This document shows positions 51,822 to 60,203 of a stretch of DNA of 64,000 nucleotides, in pieces (the stretch's first letter is position 1; every line of letters begins with the position of its first letter). The stretch covers positions 1 through 64,000 of the forward strand of contig DIHL01000061.1 in assembly GCA_002420145.1 (NCBI GenBank). The letters run 5' to 3'. A model generated the notes under the pieces. That model saw only the letters and a program-made list of their open reading frames with translations. It searched no databases and was not told the origin of the DNA. This DNA comes from Bacteroidetes bacterium UBA5697. Its GTDB lineage: Bacteria; Bacteroidota; Bacteroidia; B-17B0; Aurantibacillaceae. A program made the translations under genes and the position numbers.

Positions 51822-52601
51822 CTATAAAATATCCTTTAAGCTTCTGTCATTATAATACTTTATTTTTCCAATAATTTTTGGTTTAGATGTATCAATATTT
51901 CCTTTAAGTTCTTTAGGTAAGAGTAGGTTTCCTCCTATAAATTCGACATCTCCTAGATCTTCAATAAATGTCTGACGTAAATTTAGATTTCCTCCAACAT
52001 ATTTTAGATTGCCTAACGAAATTATCGATGAATTTTTAAGACTTATATCTCCACCAACGTATTCAAGGTTGCCTAAAGTCTTTAAATTTGTAAATATCCC
52101 TTTCCCACCTTGAGTAATCCATATATTTCCATTAACTTTTTTGAGTTTTCCAAGATCTTCTATTGAACTGTCTGAAAATCCTATGTCACCTAATACTTCT
52201 TCAATGTTGCCAAGAGTCTTTATTTTATCTGTACCTCTTAAAATAACTGATCCAGGAATCTTCCCAAAAGCTAAACAATATTTTATTTTGTCTCTTTCGT
52301 GTTCATTTAAGATTAAAAAAAATGGTTTATTGTTAATGCTTTTTAATTCCATTAAATCTGAAGCGGATTTAATTTGAATGTTGGTTGTTTCAAAAACATA
52401 ATCAATGACGATTTGCTCTGCTTCATTTTCACTTAGATTGAATATTGTAAAATCTGGTTTAAATAATGTTTTTGTGGGATGTGTAATTTCCAGATTATCT
52501 TGAAGTTCAATAGCGAATGAAAGGGTACCGAAATGTCTTCCTGGTATGCCATTTTTGTCAATAAATCTATATATTTTTTGACGTAATTTGTCAGTCATCA
52601 A
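51822..52601 (-). CDS. Leucine-rich/L-domain-like repeat protein
   Basis: In this 259-residue protein residues about 120-235 are imperfect 20-23-residue repeats of the form LGNLKYVGGNLNLRQTFIEDLG, giving a solenoid. The N-terminal 110 residues (KIYRFIDKNGIPGRHFG, EAEQIVIDYVFETTN) are unrelated and partly helical. There is no signal peptide, so it is cytoplasmic. Such repeat proteins in this phylum and its phages have no known function. It stands alone between folP and the hydroxybutyrate dehydrogenase gene; Met1 or Met2 may be the start. Confidence 0.6.
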   Translation of the reverse strand: MMTDKLRQKIYRFIDKNGIPGRHFGTLSFAIELQDNLEITHPTKTLFKPDFTIFNLSENEAEQIVIDYVFETTNIQIKSASDLMELKSINNKPFFLILNEHERDKIKYCLAFGKIPGSVILRGTDKIKTLGNIEEVLGDIGFSDSSIEDLGKLKKVNGNIWITQGGKGIFTNLKTLGNLEYVGGDISLKNSSIISLGNLKYVGGNLNLRQTFIEDLGDVEFIGGNLLLPKELKGNIDTSKPKIIGKIKYYNDRSLKDIL

Positions 52602-52671
52602 ATTATATTTATTAGAATATTTAAGTCGTTTTTCGACTTAAACTATTATGCAGAGAGAGATTGAGCTTTTC

Positions 52672-53442
52672 TTACTGCGCGTTCCAGCCACCATCTACTG
52701 GTAAAGCGGTGCCTGTCATTGTTTTAGCCACATCCGAAGCTAAGAACACAGCTAGTTGACCTAATTCTTCAACGCTCACAAATTCTTTAACTGCCTGTTT
52801 TAATAACATCACTTTGCTAACTACATCCGCTTCGCTCATATTATGTGCTTTAGCTTGATCTGCAATTTGTTTATCCACCAAAGGTGTTTTTACATAACCA
52901 GGGCAAATAGCATTAGCTGTAATTCCAAAAGGAGCACCCTCTAAAGCAATGGTTTTTGTGAAACCTACAATACCATGTTTACTTGCAATGTATGCGCTCT
53001 TGAACTCAGAAGCCACTAAACCATGCGCAGAGGCAATATTAATGACGCGTCCAAATTTGCGCTCTTTCATGCCTTTCCAAACAGCTTTGGTTAAATGAAA
53101 CGCAGAAGTTAAGTTAATACCTATAATGGCATCCCATTTATCTTCAGGAAAATCTTCGATAGGCGATACAAATTGAATACCCGCATTATTTACTAATACA
53201 TCAATTTTACCAAATTTAGTAACAGCATCTGCTACCATTTTTCTTAACTCTGCAGGTTGCAACATATTAGCATTGCTATACATTACTTCAATACCATATT
53301 GTTTGGCAACACCATCGGCAATTTCTTGTCCGTTAGTTTCTAAACCATTAAATACAATATTGTATTGTTTTGTTTTGGCAAATTCAATAGCAATACCAAG
53401 TCCGATACCGCTTGTGCTTCCTGTAATTAAGATTGTTTTCAT
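52672..53442 (-). CDS. 3-hydroxybutyrate dehydrogenase (classical SDR)
   Basis: This 256-residue SDR has TGSTSGIGLGIA near 7-18 (T-G-x3-G-x-G), NNAGIQFVSPIEDFPEDKWD near 86-105 and the catalytic S...Y-x3-K in ASAHGLVAS/SAYIASKHG. AICPGYVKTPLVDKQI near 183-198 and the ending TALPVDGGWNAQ are close to D-3-hydroxybutyrate dehydrogenases. It interconverts 3-hydroxybutyrate and acetoacetate with NAD. It stands alone on the minus strand. Confidence 0.88.
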   Translation of the reverse strand: MKTILITGSTSGIGLGIAIEFAKTKQYNIVFNGLETNGQEIADGVAKQYGIEVMYSNANMLQPAELRKMVADAVTKFGKIDVLVNNAGIQFVSPIEDFPEDKWDAIIGINLTSAFHLTKAVWKGMKERKFGRVINIASAHGLVASEFKSAYIASKHGIVGFTKTIALEGAPFGITANAICPGYVKTPLVDKQIADQAKAHNMSEADVVSKVMLLKQAVKEFVSVEELGQLAVFLASDVAKTMTGTALPVDGGWNAQ

Positions 53443-53457
53443 TTTTGTTTAGTATTT

Positions 53458-53502
53458 AACCGCAGAGGTCGCTAAGTTTTATCGCAAAGACCGCAGATGG
53501 TT
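53458..53502. repeat. Dispersed repeat (ACCGCAGAGGTCGC ... CGCAAAGACCGCAGA)
   Basis: Two related halves, AACCGCAGAGGTCGCTAAG and TCGCAAAGACCGCAGATGG, in direct order, directly before the long inverted-repeat element. This is a common repeat core in the phylum. Confidence 0.55.
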
Positions 53503-53513
53503 GTATTTATTTT

Positions 53514-53653
53514 TTAACCACATAGAAACATAGGCTTAATTAGATTAAAAGTGTTGAATAGGAAGCTTTGCTTCTCACATAGATGCTATGTGCAAAAATG
53601 TATTTTCTATCTTCTACTTTCATATATATAATAACTATGTGTCTATGTGGTTT
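53514..53653. repeat. Long inverted-repeat element (TTAACCACATAG ... CTATGTGGTT), copy 2
   Basis: The ends match the element at 32920: TTAACCACATAGAAACATAGG at left and CTATGTGTCTATGTGGTT at right. The centre has GAAGC-TTT-GCTTC and ACATAG/CTATGT arms. It is about 140 bases long and has no coding frame, so it behaves as a non-autonomous repetitive element. Confidence 0.7.
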
Positions 53654-53690
53654 GTTATTTCTTTTATTTTAAGAGCAGAGTTAAAGAACC

Positions 53691-53717
53691 GTTCTCGACT
53701 TTGCTCGAACTGACAAT
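53691..53717. repeat. Dispersed intergenic repeat (TGTCAGTTCGAG family), copy 4
   Basis: GTTCTCGACTTTGCTCGAACTGACAAT ends eight bases before the stop of the minus-strand LOG-family gene. Its right half is the same as in the copy at 47284. Confidence 0.65.
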
Positions 53718-53724
53718 AATGTTT

Positions 53725-54438
53725 TTAGAAATTTGGTTTTAACATGTATCTGCTATAGAAATCTACAATATGTTTCACAGCTTCATCAGCTGTATCCACA
53801 ATTTTAAATAAATCTAAATCTGCTTCGTTGATGTTTTGTTCTTCATGTAACATCGTGTTTTTAATCCAATCAATTAACCCTTCCCAATATTCTTTACCAA
53901 CTAATACAACTGGAAACTCTGCAATTTTATTGGTTTGTACTAAAGTTAAAGATTCAAATAATTCGTCAATAGTGCCAAAACCACCAGGCATACCAATAAA
54001 TCCTTGAGAGTATTTTAAGAAAACGGTTTTACGAACAAAGAAATAATTAAAGTCGATGCTTTTATCTCTATCAATATAATCGTTTGGTTTTTGTTCAAAT
54101 GGTAAATTAATATTTAAACCTACTGAGTTTCCTTTACCTCGTTTGGCACCTTTGTTAGCAGCTTCCATAATGCCTGGTCCGCCACCAGTAATAACACCAT
54201 AACCTTCTTGAGTTAATTTAAAAGCTATTTCTTCTGCTAATTGATAATATTTATTGTCAGGTTTTGTTCTGGCAGAACCAAAGATAGAAACGCAGGGTCC
54301 TATTTCTTGCATTCTTTCAAAACCATTCACAAATTCGCTCATGATTTTAAAAATTTTCCAACTATCAGAAGCCATAACTTCTCTTGATTCTTTAGTAGCA
54401 AATGCTTTTCTGATTTTCTCTTCTTTATCGTGGGTCAT
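53725..54438 (-). CDS. LOG-family (TIGR00730) nucleotide-processing Rossmann protein
   Basis: This 237-residue protein has VSIFGSARTKPDN near 48, GVITGGGPGIMEAANKGA near 82-99 and MPGGFGTIDELFESLTL near 147-163. PGGFGTxxE is the hallmark of LOG phosphoribohydrolases, which release the base from nucleoside 5'-monophosphates such as cytokinin ribotides. In most bacteria the true substrate is not known. It is on the minus strand; an AT-rich inverted repeat separates it from uvrA. Confidence 0.87.
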   Translation of the reverse strand: MTHDKEEKIRKAFATKESREVMASDSWKIFKIMSEFVNGFERMQEIGPCVSIFGSARTKPDNKYYQLAEEIAFKLTQEGYGVITGGGPGIMEAANKGAKRGKGNSVGLNINLPFEQKPNDYIDRDKSIDFNYFFVRKTVFLKYSQGFIGMPGGFGTIDELFESLTLVQTNKIAEFPVVLVGKEYWEGLIDWIKNTMLHEEQNINEADLDLFKIVDTADEAVKHIVDFYSRYMLKPNF

Positions 54439-54494
54439 ATATAATTTAAGTTTAGAAAGTTAAATAGTTTAGAAAGTATAAAAGTTTATCAATC

Positions 54495-54540
54495 AAAGTT
54501 AAAAAAGTTATTCTTTATTGTATTCAAACTTTTTAACTTT
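54495..54540. repeat. AT-rich inverted repeat between uvrA and the LOG gene
   Basis: AAAGTTAAAAAAGTT and AACTTTTTAACTTT pair around a 17-base loop. Related GAAAGTTAAATAGTTTAG units precede it from about 54455. It may end transcription from the upstream uvrA-side gene set or be slippage-generated repeat DNA. Confidence 0.5.
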
Positions 54541-54563
54541 CAAACTTTCATAACCTTCTTAAC

Positions 54564-57422
54564 TTATTGCAGTTCTTTTTTCAAAAATGGTGCCGTATAT
54601 CCTTTTTTAGATTTTACTAATTCTTCAGGAGTGCCAGTAAATAGTATTTCTCCACCGCCTTTGCCACCTTCCATACCAACATCAATTAAGTAATCGGCTA
54701 CTTTAATAATATCCATATTATGTTCGATGACTAAAACTGTATTTCCACTCTCAACTAATCGATTTAATACACCCAATAAAATACGAATGTCTTCAAAGTG
54801 TAAACCAGTTGTTGGTTCATCTAAAATGTATAAGGTGTTACCAGTATCACGTTTACTTAATTCGGTAGATAGTTTCACGCGTTGTGCTTCTCCACCACTT
54901 AAAGTCGTGGCTTGTTGTCCTAGTGTGATATAACCTAAACCAACATCTTGTAAGGTTTTTATTTGACGGTAAATATTTGGGAGGTTTTCAAAAAACTCAC
55001 AAGCTTGATCAATCGTCATGTTTAACACATCACTAATCGATTTTCCTTTGTAACGAATTTCGCAAGTTTCTCTGTTATATCTTCTTCCATTGCATTCGTC
55101 ACAATTCACGTACACATCAGGTAAGAAATTCATTTCGATAGTTTTAACACCAGCGCCACCACAGGTTTCGCAACGACCACCTTTCACATTAAATGAAAAA
55201 CGTCCAGGTTTGTAGCCTCTTATTTTTGCTTCTGGTAATTCAGAAAATAATGTTCTGATATCCGAAAATACATTAGTGTATGTTGCAGGATTACTACGCG
55301 GCGTTCGTCCAATAGGTGATTGGTCAATGTCAATGACTTTATCTATGTGTTCTATCCCTGTAAATGATTTATAGGGTAGGGGACGCTTTTCTGAATTATA
55401 AAAATGATTACTTAAAATTGGATACAATGTTTCGTTAATCAAGCTTGATTTGCCACTACCACTCACACCTGTGACGCAAATAAATTTCCCTAAAGGAATT
55501 TCTACGTTCACATTTTTTAAATTATGTCCTGTACAGCCTTTTAAAACTAGTTTTTTTCCGTTCCCTTTTCTACGTGTTTTTGGAACTTCAATACTACGTT
55601 TACCGGTAATATATTCGGCAGTAACGGTATTAAATTTCAACATGTCCTTTGGTTTAGCAGCAGCAACCACTCGTCCACCATGCACACCAGCGCCAGGACC
55701 AATATCAATCACATAATCCGATTCGATAATCATGTCTTTATCGTGCTCAACCACCAACACACTATTGCCAACATCACGTAAATTTTTTAAGGCTTCTATT
55801 AAGCGCATATTATCACGTTGATGCAAACCAATACTTGGCTCATCTAAAATATATAACACACCTACTAATTGAGAACCGATTTGCGTTGCCAAGCGAATAC
55901 GTTGTGCTTCGCCACCACTTAAGGTTTTTGAAGAACGATTTAAGGTCACGTAATCCAACCCAACTTCTAATAAAAAACCAATACGAGTTCTGATTTCTTT
56001 GAGAACTTCTTTAGCAATCACGTTTTGAGATTTACTTAAACGCTTCTCAATTCCTTTAAACCAATCACCTAAAATATTGATGTCCATTTCAGAAAGCTCT
56101 GCAATGTTTTTCTCATCAATTTTAAAATACAGTGCTTCTTTTTTTAAACGAGTTCCCTCGCAAACGGAACAATTTATTTTATTAGTAAAACCTTCAACCC
56201 ATCGTAACATCGCTGGCGAAGGATCTTCTTCAGCCTGACGAGAAATATGAGTGGCAATGCCATCAAATGCAGAACTGTAGCCATTAGCACTTGTGTCTGA
56301 TTTAATGGTAAATAATTCTTCGGTTCCGTTTAATAGAATGTTGACTGCTTCTTCAGGAATATCCTCGAACGGTGTATCTAAAGTGAATTTGTATTTTTCG
56401 CCAATGGCTTCAATTTGTTTGAATACCCAAATACCTTTTGATGGTCCAAGAGGAGCAATGGCACCTTTACGAATTGATAATTTTTGGTTAGGAACAATTT
56501 TGCTAATATCAACTTCTGATACAACACCTAAGCCATTACAATGCGGACAAGCACCATAAGGCGAATTAAAAGAAAATAAATTAGGAGCAGGCTCATCATA
56601 AGAGATGCCAGAAGTAGGACACATTAAGGAACGAGAAAAGAATTGCACCTTGCCAAAACCAAATCCTGATGTAGATTTTTTCTTTGCTTTTGGATTTTCT
56701 TCTTCATGCTCTAATACCATAATGGTTCCTTTACCTTGCTTCATGGCTGTTTGTAAAGATTGGTATAAACGAGGCTTAATGTCTTTTGTAATTTCTAGTC
56801 TGTCTATCACAATTTCAATATCATGAATCTTGTAACGATCTACTTGCATTTTAGGAGTTATGTCTACAATAGCTCCGTCAATACGAACTTTATTAAATCC
56901 TTTTTTTCTAACGTCTTCAAATAATTCTCTGTAATGCCCTTTACGACCTTTAACAACAGGCGCTAAAAGATTGATTTTTTTATCTTTATATTTTTCTAAA
57001 ATTAAATCAATGATTTGGTCATCACTATAACGAACCATTTTTTCGCCTGTCACATAAGAATAAGCTTCACCTGAACGAGCATATAGTAAACGCAAGAAAT
57101 CATAAATCTCAGTAATCGTACCAACTGTAGAACGAGGATTTTTGTTAACTGTTTTTTGTTCGATAGAAATAACAGGACTCAACCCTGATATTTTATCTAC
57201 GTCTGGGCGTTCCATATTGCCTAAAAACTGACGAGCATAACTCGAAAAGCTTTCGATGTAACGGCGTTGACCTTCAGCATAAATAGTATCAAAAGCTAAA
57301 GATGATTTACCGCTGCCACTTAAGCCTGTGAGAACTACTAATTGATTTCGGGGAATATTGAGGGATATATCTTTTAAGTTATGGGCACGAGCACCAATTA
57401 CTTCTATTTGTTCGTCTTCCAT
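54564..57422 (-). CDS. uvrA: Excinuclease ABC subunit A
   Basis: This 952-residue protein contains two ABC ATPase halves: Walker A GLSGSGKSSLAFD near 34 and GVSGSGKSSLINE near 640, and two LSGGEAQR signature blocks. Zinc-binding Cys sets include ACPHCNGLG near 291 and CETCGGAG with CDECNGR in the second half. Ends KGYTAPFLKKEL as usual. It recognises DNA damage with UvrB. It is a single full-length gene with no sign of decay. Confidence 0.97.
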   Translation of the reverse strand: MEDEQIEVIGARAHNLKDISLNIPRNQLVVLTGLSGSGKSSLAFDTIYAEGQRRYIESFSSYARQFLGNMERPDVDKISGLSPVISIEQKTVNKNPRSTVGTITEIYDFLRLLYARSGEAYSYVTGEKMVRYSDDQIIDLILEKYKDKKINLLAPVVKGRKGHYRELFEDVRKKGFNKVRIDGAIVDITPKMQVDRYKIHDIEIVIDRLEITKDIKPRLYQSLQTAMKQGKGTIMVLEHEEENPKAKKKSTSGFGFGKVQFFSRSLMCPTSGISYDEPAPNLFSFNSPYGACPHCNGLGVVSEVDISKIVPNQKLSIRKGAIAPLGPSKGIWVFKQIEAIGEKYKFTLDTPFEDIPEEAVNILLNGTEELFTIKSDTSANGYSSAFDGIATHISRQAEEDPSPAMLRWVEGFTNKINCSVCEGTRLKKEALYFKIDEKNIAELSEMDINILGDWFKGIEKRLSKSQNVIAKEVLKEIRTRIGFLLEVGLDYVTLNRSSKTLSGGEAQRIRLATQIGSQLVGVLYILDEPSIGLHQRDNMRLIEALKNLRDVGNSVLVVEHDKDMIIESDYVIDIGPGAGVHGGRVVAAAKPKDMLKFNTVTAEYITGKRSIEVPKTRRKGNGKKLVLKGCTGHNLKNVNVEIPLGKFICVTGVSGSGKSSLINETLYPILSNHFYNSEKRPLPYKSFTGIEHIDKVIDIDQSPIGRTPRSNPATYTNVFSDIRTLFSELPEAKIRGYKPGRFSFNVKGGRCETCGGAGVKTIEMNFLPDVYVNCDECNGRRYNRETCEIRYKGKSISDVLNMTIDQACEFFENLPNIYRQIKTLQDVGLGYITLGQQATTLSGGEAQRVKLSTELSKRDTGNTLYILDEPTTGLHFEDIRILLGVLNRLVESGNTVLVIEHNMDIIKVADYLIDVGMEGGKGGGEILFTGTPEELVKSKKGYTAPFLKKELQ

Positions 57423-57502
57423 ATTGAGGGCAGATTAAAGACTAAAGATATAAGATTAAAGATTTATTTTTAACTCCTAAATCATATATCTTTCATCTTT
57501 TA

Positions 57503-58573
57503 TCATTTCTTTAAAGTGTCTGTAATTATTTTTAATGTATCTGTTAAGTTTTTTGTTTTTAGTGTTGTATCAATTGATGCATCTTGAGGAAATACATCAT
57601 TAAAGTAAACACTTAAATCGATGTTTTTGTTTTTAGGTATTTTAAATTGATATGTTTTTTTATCAGGGTTATTTAATTGTTCTCCAATTAACCAAGGATT
57701 AAAGGTTTTTAGCACAATCTCATTGGTATTTATGTGTTTAGCAAACGCTTTTAAATTAGTAATGGATGAATCGACTTTCACAATTTTAAAAGAAGGGAAT
57801 GCACTTGTTTTTTTGATTTTATGTTTTACACCAAAATGATCAGGATTAGATAATAGTGTTTTGTAAGCTAAAATTCGATAAATGAAGCTGCCGGTTTCTT
57901 TATTCAGAAGTAAATCGTAATAATTATTGGTATTTTGTTTTTTCAAAGCATTTTGTATGCCTCCAATTCCAACATTGTAAGCAGCAGCAGACAGGGTCCA
58001 ATTTTTAAAATAGGCATGAGCATCTTTAAAATGTTTGCAAGCCACATGTGTTGCTTTTTCTACATCTAAACGCTCATCTACTTCGTTATTGACGGTTAGT
58101 CCATAATGTTGAGCCGTTACAGGCATTAATTGCCAAAATCCGGCGGCTCCCATTGGAGAAACTACATTGGATAAATGACTTTCGATAATAGCAACATATT
58201 TGAAATCGTCAGGAACACCTTCTTGTTTTAAGATTGGTTCAATTAAAGGGAACCATTTTTGAGCTTTATGAAATAATGCTAAGGAGGAGTTTTTCCATGA
58301 TTTATTAGCAAAGAATTCTTTTTCTAAGCTTTCTTTAATTTCATAATCGTTTTGAGGAACGCGTTCGCCTGCAAATTGAAGATTGGAAGGGATATTTAAT
58401 CCAAGAACTTTGAAGTTTGCATTGGTATAATCTAAGTTTGTTTGGAGTGGGGTAAAAGAAATGAACTTGATTAAGAAACTAATCAATGCCCACGACGCCA
58501 AACTCACATAGGTTTTTTTATAAAGAGGACTTGGTTCGCGAAAAATTTTTAATATCCAAACAGATATGGTCAC
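57503..58573 (-). CDS. Membrane-anchored lytic transglycosylase (MltD/SLT type)
   Basis: I choose GTG 58573 as start, where GTGA overlaps the upstream stop by four bases. This gives 356 residues. The frame is open to ATG 58624, but that would overlap the upstream gene by 55 bases. A membrane anchor follows (YVSLASWALISFLIKFISF). The SLT domain has the catalytic Glu in VAIIESHLSNVVSPMGAAGFWQ, QLMPVTAQHYGL and LSAAAYNVGIGGI. The C-terminal part has one LysM-like segment. It cleaves peptidoglycan glycan strands; coupling to a lipid-carrier glycosyltransferase suggests a role in making way for the glycan export machine. Confidence 0.84.
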   Translation of the reverse strand: MTISVWILKIFREPSPLYKKTYVSLASWALISFLIKFISFTPLQTNLDYTNANFKVLGLNIPSNLQFAGERVPQNDYEIKESLEKEFFANKSWKNSSLALFHKAQKWFPLIEPILKQEGVPDDFKYVAIIESHLSNVVSPMGAAGFWQLMPVTAQHYGLTVNNEVDERLDVEKATHVACKHFKDAHAYFKNWTLSAAAYNVGIGGIQNALKKQNTNNYYDLLLNKETGSFIYRILAYKTLLSNPDHFGVKHKIKKTSAFPSFKIVKVDSSITNLKAFAKHINTNEIVLKTFNPWLIGEQLNNPDKKTYQFKIPKNKNIDLSVYFNDVFPQDASIDTTLKTKNLTDTLKIITDTLKK

Positions 58574-59661
58574 TTTCTTTTTATAATCGTATTTAGATAT
58601 AAAGATACAAAAGTGATGGCACAAAAAATAATAGAAACGACTAACCAGCTAGTTTGGAAGTTTAATATTTGATTTAAGGCCAACGAAAGCCCCATTAAGC
58701 CAATTCCGCAGAATAAAATAGCTATTCTTTTCTCTGTAACGCCTTTAAAAAATAAATGATGAGTAGTGTGGTCTTTGCCTCCTACAAAAGGTGATTGTCC
58801 TCGTTTGATGCGATTAATACTTACTGTAATTGTATCCGTAATAGGTAAAATAAACACTAAAGCAACTGACAGAAAACCCATTAAAATTGGATTAACAGAA
58901 AACCAAGCATTGTTAACTAGAGTAAAAGAGTTCCAGCAGTAATCTATACCAACAACAGCTAAAAATGCTCCCAAAAATTGGCTACCAGTATCACCCATAA
59001 ACATTTTAGCTGGATGCCAATTGTAAATTAAAAAACCCAATAGTGAACCCAATATGCCTAAACTTAAAATTGGCATTGGACTAAGAACGAGATTTAAACT
59101 CATGTTTAAGAAAACCACAAACAGTAAAATTACTATAGAAACAATAGTGGTGATAGCATCCATGTTATCAAGCATATTAATGGAATTCATAAATCCTATG
59201 ACCCAAAATACGGTAAGCCCAAAATTTAAAGCTTCATTAGAAAAAATATTGATTTTAGTCCCAGTAAAATATAATATTAAGCCACAAACTAATTGTGCTA
59301 TAAATTTTAATAAAGGCTTAGTGTTGTATGCATCATCTGCTAATCCCATTAAAAATGCGATAGTACACACAACAAATACACCAATGATTTTAAGGCTACT
59401 ATAATTTAATGGAAGGCGATGATCAATGAAATTTAAAATAATAAATGTGATTAAAAAAATCACAAAAAAAGATATGCCTCCAATAGAGGGACGAGCCGAT
59501 GGACTCCAGCGAATTTGTTTTTCTGAGGATTGTTGTTGTTGTCTAATTCCGAGAGTTTGAGAAAATTTTAATAAAATAGAATTAAAAACTGCTGATAAAA
59601 TAAAAGTAATACCAACAGTTAGTACAATAAATAATAAAATATTATTTTGAATAAAACTCAT
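58570..59661 (-). CDS. MraY/WecA-family undecaprenyl-phosphate sugar-1-phosphate transferase
   Basis: This 363-residue polytopic protein has about ten to eleven helices. GLADDAYNTKPLLKF near 105, NSINMLDNMDAITT near 159-172 (the DNxD catalytic Asp), MFMGDTGSQFLGA near 217 and the cytosolic His block GKDHTTHHLFFKG near 295-307 match the WecA/TagO branch. It places GlcNAc-1-P or a related sugar phosphate on undecaprenyl phosphate. It overlaps rfbC by one base and the transglycosylase by four. The PglC-like enzyme at 17462 is a second initiator in the same window. Confidence 0.88.
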   Translation of the reverse strand: MSFIQNNILLFIVLTVGITFILSAVFNSILLKFSQTLGIRQQQQSSEKQIRWSPSARPSIGGISFFVIFLITFIILNFIDHRLPLNYSSLKIIGVFVVCTIAFLMGLADDAYNTKPLLKFIAQLVCGLILYFTGTKINIFSNEALNFGLTVFWVIGFMNSINMLDNMDAITTIVSIVILLFVVFLNMSLNLVLSPMPILSLGILGSLLGFLIYNWHPAKMFMGDTGSQFLGAFLAVVGIDYCWNSFTLVNNAWFSVNPILMGFLSVALVFILPITDTITVSINRIKRGQSPFVGGKDHTTHHLFFKGVTEKRIAILFCGIGLMGLSLALNQILNFQTSWLVVSIIFCAITFVSLYLNTIIKRK

Positions 59662-60203
59662 TAAAATGGGCTGTTAAATTCTTTGAATGGAGTTCCGATT
59701 AAATCTTTTTCAGATAAGATAGGATTGGTAACATTCCAATTTATATTTAAGTCATTATCATTCCATAAAACACATCCTTCTGATGCTTTATTATATACAT
59801 TAGTGCATTTATAGGAAAAGATTGTATTATCTCTAAGGGTTAAAAAACCATGTGCAAATCCAGGTGGAATGTAAAACATGGTTTTATTTTCTTCTGTTAA
59901 TTCAATAGTAACATGTTGTCCATAGGTAGAAGAATTTTTTCTAATATCAACAGCCACATCCAAAACAGCTCCAGTAATTACCCTTACCAACTTCCCTTGA
60001 TCATGAGGAGGAGCTTGAAAGTGAAGTCCTCTTAAAACTCCAGTACTTGAAAGTGATTGGTTATCTTGAACGAAATTTGCAACAATTCCATTTTGTTTAA
60101 AAACGGATTCATTATAACTTTCAAAAAAGTAACCTCTTGCATCCGCAAATACTTTAGGTTTAATAATCAGTAAATCTTTAATTTTAGTTTCAATTACTTC
60201 CAT
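59661..60203 (-). CDS. rfbC: dTDP-4-dehydrorhamnose 3,5-epimerase
   Basis: This 180-residue cupin-fold enzyme has DARGYFFESYN near 21-31, the catalytic His in VLRGLHFQAPPHDQGKLVRVI near 56-76 and the acid partner Tyr near 130 in FSYKCTN. It inverts C3 and C5 of the keto-sugar on the way to dTDP-rhamnose. RfbA, B and D are not in the window. It overlaps the Wzc-like gene by ten bases, so it belongs to the export operon. Confidence 0.95.
   Translation of the reverse strand: MEVIETKIKDLLIIKPKVFADARGYFFESYNESVFKQNGIVANFVQDNQSLSSTGVLRGLHFQAPPHDQGKLVRVITGAVLDVAVDIRKNSSTYGQHVTIELTEENKTMFYIPPGFAHGFLTLRDNTIFSYKCTNVYNKASEGCVLWNDNDLNINWNVTNPILSEKDLIGTPFKEFNSPF

Noticed and set aside
58574..58624. ATG 58624 as transglycosylase start
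   Set aside because: It would overlap the MraY-like gene by 55 bases, while GTG 58573 gives a standard four-base overlap.
59054..59404. 116-codon plus-strand frame opposite the MraY-like gene
   Set aside because: It is antisense shadow of a clearly conserved membrane protein gene.
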